Of a stretch of 9,837 nt of DNA, positions 1 to 5,617 are shown in pieces. The stretch comes from HK-STAS-PATE-34 sp031973435. Lineage in GTDB: Bacteria; Patescibacteriota; Minisyncoccia; Phycocordibacterales; UBA9973. The position numbers and the translations under genes are program-made. Location: NCBI GenBank assembly GCA_031973435.1, contig DALYDA010000021.1, positions 1 through 9,837 of the forward strand, read 5' to 3'. The first letter of the stretch is position 1. Each line of letters opens with the position of its first letter. The notes beneath the pieces were generated by a model that saw only the letters and a list, made by a program, of their open reading frames with translations, was not told the origin of the DNA and did not search any database.

Positions 1-243
1 CGTCCCGCTCGCTCTTTTTGGATTTCAAAAACCCTTGGCGAATTCTGGCGGAAACTCCAGTCGCGTCGCTTTGCGACGCTCCGAATTTTGGCGAAAATAC
101 GAATTCTGAAACTTGGCTGTGTCTCCTGAACAAAATCCGAACTTTTTTCCAAAACAATCCTGATTCAGAATTCTAAAAAAGGACTCGGCAGGGCGAAACA
201 ATTTTTCTGGGGTTTTGGATTCGCCCTGCCTCGGCTACTGTAT
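1..243. other. Non-coding hairpin-rich region upstream of the cassette
   Basis: I see no credible gene from the window start to the first CDS at 330. The stretch up to 180 holds scattered inverted repeats: a tight hairpin at 63-79 (GCGTCGC, loop TTT, GCGACGC) and a longer-range pair GAATTCTGAA (101-110) with TTCAGAATTC (164-173). GAATTCTGG/GAATTTTGG-like words recur around 40-90. The pattern resembles the intergenic repeats of Patescibacteria genomes, but I cannot assign a family. No tRNA or other RNA gene is recognisable. Confidence 0.6.
187..230. repeat. Hairpin A, left copy (covarying stem, TCTGGGG loop)
   Basis: A perfect 11-bp stem, GGCAGGGCGAA (187-197) with TTCGCCCTGCC (220-230), encloses a 22-nt loop. 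The loop carries TCTGGGG at 206-212. Read on the other strand, positions 3320-3369 contain the counterpart: the loop is similar (TTTTCTGGGG, then A/T, then TTTGGAT) but the stem sequence is quite different, and both arms have changed together. This suggests that base pairing, not stem sequence, is under selection. Confidence 0.8.
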
Positions 244-294
244 TCCCGCCCGCAGGAGGGGTCTGGGGAGGAATGCGGGCGGGATTTTTCTTTT
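244..294 (+). terminator. Intrinsic terminator facing into the cassette
   Basis: The 11-bp GC-rich stem of the inverted repeat is followed immediately by ATTTTTCTTTT (284-294), a canonical rightward Rho-independent terminator layout. It would stop transcripts entering from the left just before the operon promoter. In the inverted right copy the same T-run lies on the minus strand, so it would stop leftward transcripts entering from the other side. Confidence 0.65.
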
Positions 295-307
295 GGCAAA
301 ATCTGCA
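244..307. repeat. Perfect 64-bp inverted repeat flanking the AsnB-like pair, left copy
   Basis: All 64 bases are identical to the reverse complement of 3247-3310. Within each copy there is a perfect 11-bp stem, here TCCCGCCCGCA (244-254) with TGCGGGCGGGA (274-284), around a 19-nt purine-rich loop (255-273) containing TCTGGGG at 262-268. Identity stops at the repeat edges on both sides. Together with hairpin A it forms a composite end of about 125 bp in inverted orientation around genes 330-3246. Confidence 0.95.
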
Positions 308-321
308 ATTTGTGATATAAA
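293..321 (+). promoter_or_regulatory. Promoter of the AsnB-like operon
   Basis: TTGGCA (293-298, 5/6 match to the -35 consensus), a 17-bp spacer and TATAAA (316-321). The -35 box lies inside the 64-bp repeat and the -10 just outside it. The start codon at 330 is only 8 nt after the -10, so transcription would begin at or next to the ATG, giving a leaderless or nearly leaderless mRNA. Confidence 0.6.
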
Positions 322-329
322 TTGTCTAT

Positions 330-1721
330 ATGAATCTGAAAGATTTAAGAAAAATAAGACCGATTTTATTCAATTCTCAAAAAATTGGGGTTGATTTTAA
401 TCAGGATGGTATTGATGGGTTTGTCTACGAAAACTACTTGAAATCAGGCGATAATTTTTTGAATGAATTGAATGGCGAGTTTGCCTTTGTATTTCAAGAT
501 AAAAAAGAGAATAAAATTTTTGCTGTGAGAGATTGGATAGGTGAAGTGCCATTACACTATATTATTGATGGCGATATTATTTATTTTGCAAATTTTATAA
601 CTGATTTAATAGATTCTGTTCCTAATTATAGTTACGATCGAGTTGTCGCTGTAAATCGTTCCGAAGTTTTAGAAATTGATACAAATACAAAGAATATAAA
701 GAAGCGACTCTATTATAATTTCAATGAAGACAAATTTAATTTAGATTATACTAATTTATCAAAAGTTGCAGAGAAATTCCACGACCTATTGTTTGAGGCA
801 GTAAAAAACCGTATATCTCACAAGACGGAAGAATCCGCCCTGTTACTTTCTGGTGGTATTGATAGTATGTCTGTTGCTTTTATTATTAGTAAAATAAATC
901 CAAACATTCCTGCTTATACAATTGAGGTTGCTTCTCAACAAGCTACGGATTTAGTTAGAGCTAAAAATATAGCAAAAATATTTGGTCTAAAACACGAAAT
1001 TGTCACTGTTTCCAAACAAGAAATTGTAGATTCTATAGAGGAATCTGTTTCCGACAGTGAAATTTATCATATGTATAATGTATTTTGTGCTGTTGGGATG
1101 AACGGGTTGGCTAAAATCTTACAAAGTAGAGGTATAAAATATGTATTTACCGGCGAGGGCGGAAATGAAATATTTGGTGATTATCATGATTGGGTCATAC
1201 ACGATCCAGCGACCAAAAAAGATGTCATTCTACAAAAAACAGCAAAGATTTTTGATGAACCTATTGGTAGAGAAGCCTATATTTGGGGAAATTTGAAAGC
1301 TGAAAAAATAGGAAGATATAATGTCCAACTTGGTAGTGGTCTAGGAAAACACGGAGGTAGTAGAATGTATAAACCAATGTTTAAAAAAGGAATAACTTTA
1401 TTGAGCCCATATCTGGAGAAAGAGATTACTAAAATAGGAACCAATATCCCCACGGATATTTTACGAGAAATTGGAGGAAAACCAGGATTTATGAAACTAG
1501 TTTTTTCTAAAGAAATTGAGAGAGGTGAAATTCCAGAAGAGTTTTTTGAAATTAAAAAAATTAGATTTCAAGATGCTTCTGAAGGTGGTGAAACAGGGAT
1601 TACAGAAACCTTGCTTGTCAAAGGATACGACCAAGAAAAGTTAATAGAAATTTTTAATAGAATTTTTAAGGCTTCCGTAGTTGGACAACCACACCTTAAA
1701 GAAACTACGCTCATAAAATAA
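330..1721 (+). CDS. Asparagine-synthetase-like protein with degenerate glutaminase domain
   Basis: 463 residues, PP-loop ATP pyrophosphatase of the asparagine synthetase B / beta-lactam synthetase superfamily. The synthetase domain (about 140-460) carries the PP-loop SGGIDS (174-179), the GEG..E segment GEGGNE (275-280) and a C-terminal KxRxQD motif (410-415) matching the active-site lysine region of its neighbour. The family expects an Asp in the GEG(S/A)DE motif, taken to help hold Mg-pyrophosphate; here it is Asn279. The N-terminal Ntn-hydrolase domain starts about 70 residues late. It retains RDWIGE (67-72) and PLHY but lacks the nucleophile Cys2 and the Arg, Asn-Gly-Glu and Asp glutamine-binding positions. 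It should therefore not hydrolyse glutamine itself. Cys-less Ntn domains are known in beta-lactam synthetases and lasso-peptide cyclases. The ATG at 330 is set by the promoter beside it. It forms an operon with 1723-3246. The acceptor substrate is unknown. Confidence 0.85.
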   Translation: MNLKDLRKIRPILFNSQKIGVDFNQDGIDGFVYENYLKSGDNFLNELNGEFAFVFQDKKENKIFAVRDWIGEVPLHYIIDGDIIYFANFITDLIDSVPNYSYDRVVAVNRSEVLEIDTNTKNIKKRLYYNFNEDKFNLDYTNLSKVAEKFHDLLFEAVKNRISHKTEESALLLSGGIDSMSVAFIISKINPNIPAYTIEVASQQATDLVRAKNIAKIFGLKHEIVTVSKQEIVDSIEESVSDSEIYHMYNVFCAVGMNGLAKILQSRGIKYVFTGEGGNEIFGDYHDWVIHDPATKKDVILQKTAKIFDEPIGREAYIWGNLKAEKIGRYNVQLGSGLGKHGGSRMYKPMFKKGITLLSPYLEKEITKIGTNIPTDILREIGGKPGFMKLVFSKEIERGEIPEEFFEIKKIRFQDASEGGETGITETLLVKGYDQEKLIEIFNRIFKASVVGQPHLKETTLIK

Positions 1722-1722
1722 T

Positions 1723-3246
1723 ATGTGTGGAATTTTTGGCGGGACAATTAAATTAGAAACAGCTCAAAAATGCCTAGATTTTATTCACCGAGGAAATGAT
1801 GGGGATAGAGTAAAATTTTGGCAAGATTTCGGTGTATCCCTTGCTTTTAAAAGACATTCTATAATTGCTCCGGACGATGACCAGTCAATGCAACCGATTG
1901 TTAGTGACGACAATAAATCTGCCTTGGTTTTTAATGGTGAGATATTTGATTACAAAAAAATAAAAGCAGACTTAATTAAGCATGGTTTTCAATTTGAATC
2001 CCAAGGAGATGCCGAGGTTCTTTTTAATTTATATAAATTAAAAAGAGATGATTTTTGCAATGATTTAGATTCAATGTACGCTGGGGCTATTTATGATGAA
2101 GCTGGCCCATATCCTAAAATTCTTATATTTAGAGATTGGATTGGTGAAAATCCACTACATTATATTTATAATAAAGAGAAGAGAGCTTTTATTTTTTCGA
2201 GTGAAATTAAAGGATTTTTGGGTTTAGACAGTTATCGTATAGAAGATGTTCGAGCACTTGAACCCGGGACAATCTTTGAGGTAAATCTTAATGATTTTTC
2301 TTCAAGAAAATGGGAATATTTTAAATTGGAGGTTAGTCCAAATAAATATCAATACGATAATCTTGAGCAGATAGGAAAAGAGATACGAAAAAGACTTGAG
2401 ATTAGTGCTGAAGAAAGAATTATTTCCGATGTCCCAATTTGTTCTTTAATTTCTGGTGGTATTGATTCATCAGTAACTACATATTTAATTAAAAAAATAA
2501 TGGATGAAAGAGGCAAAGAACTCTATGCGTATTGTTTCCATATAAAAGAAGAACCAGTAGTTGAAGGAACAGATTTATATCACGCTAGGATAGTGGCAAA
2601 AGAACTTGGTATGGAGAAAAATTTAAGAGAAGTGATAGTTTCAAGAGAAGAAGCAGTGTCTGTGCTTCCTGAAATAATTTACGCACTAGAAGATAAAAGG
2701 TTAAAAGATTTTAATGTATATACGTCAATTTATAATTGGTTTATTGCAAAAAGATTAGCAGAAGATGGTTTTAAGGTCGTCTTTAATGGTGAGGGGTCTG
2801 ACGAATTTTTTGGTAGTTATGCAAGTTGGGGCAGTTTTAAAATAGAACCACAAGAAATTACCAAACCGGATTTTCGTCTAAAATTAGCCAATAATTTACA
2901 CAAAGGAGTATTGATGAGAACTTCAAAGGTAATGATGTACGCGGGTCCACTTGAGATGAGAACTTTTTTCCTTTCTAAAAATGTTGCTGATTATATATTA
3001 AATATCCCAGCGAGATTTTTAAGGGAAGGAAATGTCTGGAAAATGCCCCTTGTTAGTGCTTTTGCCAATGTAATCAATCCTGAATTACTAAAACGACCAA
3101 AAGCTCGCCCGCAGGATGTAACGGGCATTATGAATATGAAATCTCTTATTGAAGAAATTTATAAAAAATATGGTAATAACGACCAGAAGATATTTCAAAA
3201 TATATTCAATGATATATTCGTAAATAGGAATCTAGAAATCAGTTGA
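1723..3246 (+). CDS. Glutamine-hydrolysing asparagine-synthetase-like amidotransferase
   Basis: 507 residues with a complete AsnB layout. The N-terminal class II glutaminase domain shows Cys2 (MCGIFG), HRGNDG (22-27), Arg44, NGE (71-73) and Asp96 in QGDAE. RDWIGE (137-142) and PLHY replace the usual RDxxGxxPLYY. The synthetase domain has the PP-loop SGGIDSS (244-250), an intact GEGSDE (356-361) and KARPQD (460-465). Glutamine-derived ammonia would be passed to an adenylated carboxylate, aspartate or another acceptor. The ATG lies one base after the upstream stop (TAAtATG), so translational coupling is likely. A DNA-level resemblance around RDWIGE (528-563 vs 2138-2173 region) shows the two genes are paralogues from a tandem duplication. 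It ends in TGA, directly abutting the right inverted repeat. Divergent motifs make plain asparagine synthesis possible but unproven. Confidence 0.88.
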   Translation: MCGIFGGTIKLETAQKCLDFIHRGNDGDRVKFWQDFGVSLAFKRHSIIAPDDDQSMQPIVSDDNKSALVFNGEIFDYKKIKADLIKHGFQFESQGDAEVLFNLYKLKRDDFCNDLDSMYAGAIYDEAGPYPKILIFRDWIGENPLHYIYNKEKRAFIFSSEIKGFLGLDSYRIEDVRALEPGTIFEVNLNDFSSRKWEYFKLEVSPNKYQYDNLEQIGKEIRKRLEISAEERIISDVPICSLISGGIDSSVTTYLIKKIMDERGKELYAYCFHIKEEPVVEGTDLYHARIVAKELGMEKNLREVIVSREEAVSVLPEIIYALEDKRLKDFNVYTSIYNWFIAKRLAEDGFKVVFNGEGSDEFFGSYASWGSFKIEPQEITKPDFRLKLANNLHKGVLMRTSKVMMYAGPLEMRTFFLSKNVADYILNIPARFLREGNVWKMPLVSAFANVINPELLKRPKARPQDVTGIMNMKSLIEEIYKKYGNNDQKIFQNIFNDIFVNRNLEIS

Positions 3247-3310
3247 TGCAGATTTTGCCAAAAGAAAAATCCCGCCCGCATTCCTCCCCAGACCCCTCCT
3301 GCGGGCGGGA
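3247..3310. repeat. Perfect 64-bp inverted repeat flanking the AsnB-like pair, right copy
   Basis: Exact reverse complement of 244-307, beginning on the base after the TGA stop of the second amidotransferase. Stem arms lie at 3270-3280 and 3300-3310, and the loop shows CCCCAGA (TCTGGGG on the minus strand) at 3286-3292. On the plus strand there is no T-run after the stem, so for the operon it is a 3' stabilising hairpin rather than a classic terminator. On the minus strand it is terminator-like. Confidence 0.95.
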
Positions 3311-3319
3311 GAAATCAGT

Positions 3320-3369
3320 CTCGGTTTTGCTAAATCCAAATCCCCAGAAAATAGTTTGGCAAAACCGAG
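3320..3369. repeat. Hairpin A, right copy (covarying stem, TCTGGGG loop)
   Basis: A perfect 11-bp stem, CTCGGTTTTGC (3320-3330) with GCAAAACCGAG (3359-3369), around a 28-nt loop with CCCCAGA at 3342-3348. On the minus strand the loop aligns with that of 187-230, and the outer bases GGACTCGG are shared, but the stem core is replaced by a different, equally complementary sequence. Confidence 0.8.
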
Positions 3370-3382
3370 TCCGCATTGAAAC

Positions 3383-3526
3383 CCCACCACCTGCCCGATT
3401 CATTGAGGGCAGAGTCCCGCAAAAAATGTTCTCATCCTTTTAGAAGAAAAAACTGGTCGCGCGCAAATCAGAAAAGTGGAGAACATTTTTTTTGCGGGAC
3501 ACGCGAGCGAAGCGAGCGGTGGTGGG
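3383..3526. repeat. Nested inverted repeat between cassette and SIR2 gene
   Basis: The outer pair is CCCACCACC (3383-3391) with GGTGGTGGG (3518-3526). The inner pair is GTCCCGCAAAAAATGTTCTC (3414-3433) with its complement at 3479-3500, perfect except for two extra T in the right arm. The small hairpin CTGCCC/GGGCAG lies at 3391-3412. Near the right end GCGAG is repeated (3502-3518). No gene is credible here; the short reading frame through this region overlaps only repeat DNA. It may be another hairpin element of the same general kind, but it lacks TCTGGGG. Confidence 0.7.
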
Positions 3527-3550
3527 ACAATTAGCGTAGGTTTCTTTTCT

Positions 3551-3578
3551 TTGATTTGTGTATCAGATTAGGTAAGAT
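3551..3578 (+). promoter_or_regulatory. Possible promoter upstream of the SIR2 gene
   Basis: TTGATT (3551-3556), a 16-bp spacer and TAAGAT (3573-3578). If real, the transcript would begin near 3585 and carry a leader of about 175 nt before the ATG at 3761, unlike the other genes here. An alternative is TATACT/TAAATA at 3747-3756, which would give a leaderless transcript. I cannot choose between them. Confidence 0.35.
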
Positions 3579-3614
3579 AATTTCAAAAGTTTGAGAGTGT
3601 TCTAAATACGCAGC

Positions 3615-3701
3615 CGAATTTGTGTTTTTTGCAAGCGAAGCAATCAACACAAAAAAGCTCAAATTCGCTTCGCGGATGTTTTCGTACCTTAGGAGAAAAC
3701 A
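3615..3701 (+). other. Structured region upstream of the SIR2 gene
   Basis: Two stem-loops follow each other: CGAATTTG (3615-3622) with CAAATTCG (3660-3667), and TGTTTTC (3677-3683) with GAAAACA (3695-3701). GCGAAGC/GCTTCGC inside offers an alternative pairing. An in-frame TTG at 3620 could extend the SIR2 protein through here, but the added 47 residues look like translated hairpin sequence and lack an RBS. This may be a 5' leader or simply repeat DNA; no known riboswitch is recognised. Confidence 0.4.
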
Positions 3702-3760
3702 CAAGAAGAAATTTTAATAATATAGGTTCGGACTCCGAGGAGGGTTTAAATATACTTAAA

Positions 3761-5125
3761 ATGGCAAAAAACGACAAAAAAATAGAATTTGATTGTGGGT
3801 GTGTTTTTTGTAAAAACAATAAAGATTTTGAAATGCCAGAACCATTGGTTGAGTCCTTACTCAAAGGTAAACTGGTTGTTTTTGCTGGAGCGGGTATAAG
3901 CACAGAAGTTTCAACAGTCTTTCCAGTATCCTTATATCAAGATATAAAAGATGAGCTTGGAATCGATGAAAAGATAGTTTTTGACTTCCCATCCTTAATG
4001 AGCAAATATTGTGAAGAAAAAGGTAGAGCAAAACTTTTGCAAAAAATTAAAGAAAGGTTTGATTACATGAGTGCCTTTCCTGAATTAAAAAGAAATGCAA
4101 CTAGATTTCACGAGGAATTATCTTCTATTTTTGAAATCAAAGACATTATCACAACAAACTGGGATACTTTTTTTGAGGATAACTGTGGCGCATTACCAAT
4201 GGTAACAGCTCAGGATTTTGCTTTTTGGGATAATCCCGGAAGAAAAGTTTTTAAAATTCATGGTTCAATAAATAATATTGGATCAATTATTGCTACAAAA
4301 GAAGATTACACAAAAGCTTATAAAAGTCTAAGTTCTGGAATAATTGGAAGTTCCTTAAAATTATTACTTGCTACTAAAACAGTTTTGTTTGTTGGGTATT
4401 CATTTGGTGATTCTGATTTTAATAAAATCTACTCTTTTCTCAAAAAAGAGATGGGGGATATATTACCTAGAACATATCTTGTTACACCTCGAAAAGCCCC
4501 GGATGGTTTTACTGGTACAGTGATAAATACCGACGGAACTTATTTTGTACATTGTTTGAAGAAAGGTCTCGTGGAAGACAAGAAAATGATTGATGATATG
4601 AGATTCAAAGGCGTCTACACAGCCTTGTTTGATGTACAAGAAATACACAATATGGTTAGTAAAATAAATTTGAAAGAAAACCCTGCGGTAATTTATTGCA
4701 CTTCGTATCAAGATGGCATGATACATGCATTTGAGAGAATCATCTCTCTTCAAAAAACAGGTTACTATTCTCACGTGTGTAATATTATTAATACAATTGA
4801 TAATTATGAGATTCTAAGAAAAAGAAAGGTAAAAAGTAGGAGTTATTTTGATGTCGCAGGATACATAGAGGAAACCCATAAAGACAAGTCGGATGATGAA
4901 AAGATTGCTATCTATATACATCATTTGATGAAAGAGAATCCGCATCTTATGAAAAAGGAATTTGAGGGTGATGAAGATATGCTCGAATGGATCAAATCTA
5001 TAATGACAAATATGGGCATGTGTTATGTTTGTCAAACAGGTAAGAGCATGATCATATCTGATTTTCAGTTTATAAAAGAAAAACTGGAAATACTTTTTAC
5101 GGTAGACAGAACAGAAAAACCTTAG
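3761..5125 (+). CDS. SIR2-family protein, candidate NAD-degrading defence effector
   Basis: 454 residues from ATG 3761. The N-terminal Rossmann-like SIR2 domain (about 30-225) has FAGAGIS (41-47, NAD-binding), TTNWD (131-135, with the catalytic-type Asn133), KIHGS (165-169, catalytic-type His167) and VGYSFGDSD (211-219), as in SIR2_2/SIR2-like proteins. Key residues are present, so activity is plausible. Many bacterial SIR2-like domains of this sort deplete NAD during phage infection (Thoeris ThsA, DSR, SIR2-HerA and similar); some are only annotated as hypothetical. The C-terminal 230 residues are helical-looking and unrecognised. A cysteine cluster CGCVFC (12-17) and CYVC (421-424) could bind metal. 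AGGAGG at 3738-3743 is too far (17 nt) to act as a normal RBS. No HerA, TIR or pAgo partner is adjacent; the nearest neighbours are the AsnB-like pair. A defence role is inferred. Confidence 0.85.
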   Translation: MAKNDKKIEFDCGCVFCKNNKDFEMPEPLVESLLKGKLVVFAGAGISTEVSTVFPVSLYQDIKDELGIDEKIVFDFPSLMSKYCEEKGRAKLLQKIKERFDYMSAFPELKRNATRFHEELSSIFEIKDIITTNWDTFFEDNCGALPMVTAQDFAFWDNPGRKVFKIHGSINNIGSIIATKEDYTKAYKSLSSGIIGSSLKLLLATKTVLFVGYSFGDSDFNKIYSFLKKEMGDILPRTYLVTPRKAPDGFTGTVINTDGTYFVHCLKKGLVEDKKMIDDMRFKGVYTALFDVQEIHNMVSKINLKENPAVIYCTSYQDGMIHAFERIISLQKTGYYSHVCNIINTIDNYEILRKRKVKSRSYFDVAGYIEETHKDKSDDEKIAIYIHHLMKENPHLMKKEFEGDEDMLEWIKSIMTNMGMCYVCQTGKSMIISDFQFIKEKLEILFTVDRTEKP

Positions 5126-5133
5126 CATCAAAT

Positions 5134-5154
5134 CACTCGGAAGAGTGTTTTTTT
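5134..5154 (+). terminator. Intrinsic terminator after the SIR2 gene
   Basis: CACTC (5134-5138), loop GGAA, GAGTG (5143-5147), then seven T (5148-5154), starting nine bases after the stop codon. The stem is short but the T-run is uninterrupted. It separates the SIR2 gene from the membrane-protein block. Confidence 0.7.
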
Positions 5155-5180
5155 AATGTGTTCAATGTCTGATTGTGGAG

Positions 5181-5186
5181 TATACT
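5181..5186 (+). promoter_or_regulatory. -10 box of the TspO-like gene
   Basis: TATACT ends six bases before ATG 5193, placing the expected transcription start on the start codon. No convincing -35 and no Shine-Dalgarno are present. The overlapping TATAAT at 5187-5192 abuts the ATG and would start transcription inside the gene, so TATACT is preferred. Confidence 0.45.
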
Positions 5187-5192
5187 TATAAT

Positions 5193-5588
5193 ATGAAAAC
5201 ATTTAATACATACGCAGAACTTCTGAAGCCGTCATGGGCGCCACCGTCATGGATATTTGGTCCAGTGTGGACTTTCCTCTATATCCTTATCGCAATATCT
5301 TTCGGAAGTGTGTTTTACAAGCTCGCTACAAAACAGATACCATTTATAGTTGCGCTACCTTTCATACTAAACATTGTTTTCAATGCGACATTTACGTATT
5401 TCCAATTTGGATTGAAGAGTAACACCCTCGCTGCTATCGACATACTACTTGTGCTAGGAACTCTTGTATGGGCAATGATCGCTATATTCCCATATGCTAG
5501 ATGGATCACTTACATCCAGATCCCATATTTACTTTGGGTTTCGTTTGCAACAGTACTCCAACTCACTATTACGTATCTAAATAGATAA
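5193..5588 (+). CDS. TspO/MBR-family membrane protein, short form
   Basis: 131 residues. The TspO (tryptophan-rich sensory protein / peripheral benzodiazepine receptor) signature is clear: KPSWAPPSWIFGPVW (12-26), the LNxxFN segment (59-64) and PYLLWVSFATVL (111-122). Family members bind porphyrins or cholesterol-like ligands and usually have about 150-170 residues and five membrane helices. This one starts just before the loop-1 motif, so the first helix is missing and four remain (about 23-41, 49-70, 80-98, 106-127). A GTG at 5175 would add only six residues (MEYTYN) and no helix. The -10 box immediately upstream supports ATG 5193 and argues that the short form is genuine. It is followed by another membrane protein with its own promoter. 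Confidence 0.85.
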   Translation: MKTFNTYAELLKPSWAPPSWIFGPVWTFLYILIAISFGSVFYKLATKQIPFIVALPFILNIVFNATFTYFQFGLKSNTLAAIDILLVLGTLVWAMIAIFPYARWITYIQIPYLLWVSFATVLQLTITYLNR

Positions 5589-5602
5589 CACTCTATTGAA
5601 AG

Positions 5603-5611
5603 TGATATAAT
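5603..5611 (+). promoter_or_regulatory. Extended -10 promoter of the 5618 gene
   Basis: TGATATAAT (5603-5611) is a perfect -10 with the TGn extension. Six bases separate it from ATG 5618, so the transcript should begin at the start codon. It lies in the 29-bp gap after the TspO-like gene. Confidence 0.6.
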
Positions 5612-5617
5612 ACACAT

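Noticed and set aside
187..230. Integron attC-type site
   Set aside because: Stem variability with a conserved part recalled attC, but the conserved part is the loop rather than the R'/R'' boxes at the stem base, there is no GTTRRRY core, and the two copies are inverted rather than direct.
330..3246. Lasso-peptide or beta-lactam biosynthetic cluster
   Set aside because: No precursor peptide, no transglutaminase-like leader peptidase and no carboxyethylarginine-type synthase are present. Resemblance is limited to a Cys-less Ntn domain in one AsnB-like protein.
3244..3246. TGA read as glycine (Gracilibacteria/Absconditabacteria code)
   Set aside because: Read-through would continue straight into repeat DNA with no conserved extension, and the amidotransferase is complete at this TGA.
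3243..3443. 66-residue open frame after the second amidotransferase
   Set aside because: It runs entirely through the 64-bp repeat and hairpin A, is Pro/Ser/Arg-rich low-quality sequence and has no RBS or promoter. Repeat DNA simply lacks stops here.
181..3530. CRISPR array
   Set aside because: Repeats are few, inverted and hairpin-like, without regular spacing or unique spacers.
3620..3760. Upstream TTG extension of the SIR2 protein
   Set aside because: The extra 47 residues translate hairpin sequence and are not SIR2-like. ATG 3761 begins a sensible N-terminus shortly before the GAGIS domain.
3583..3903. 106-residue reverse-strand frame overlapping the SIR2 start
   Set aside because: It overlaps the GAGIS-coding region and hairpins, with no promoter or recognisable domain.
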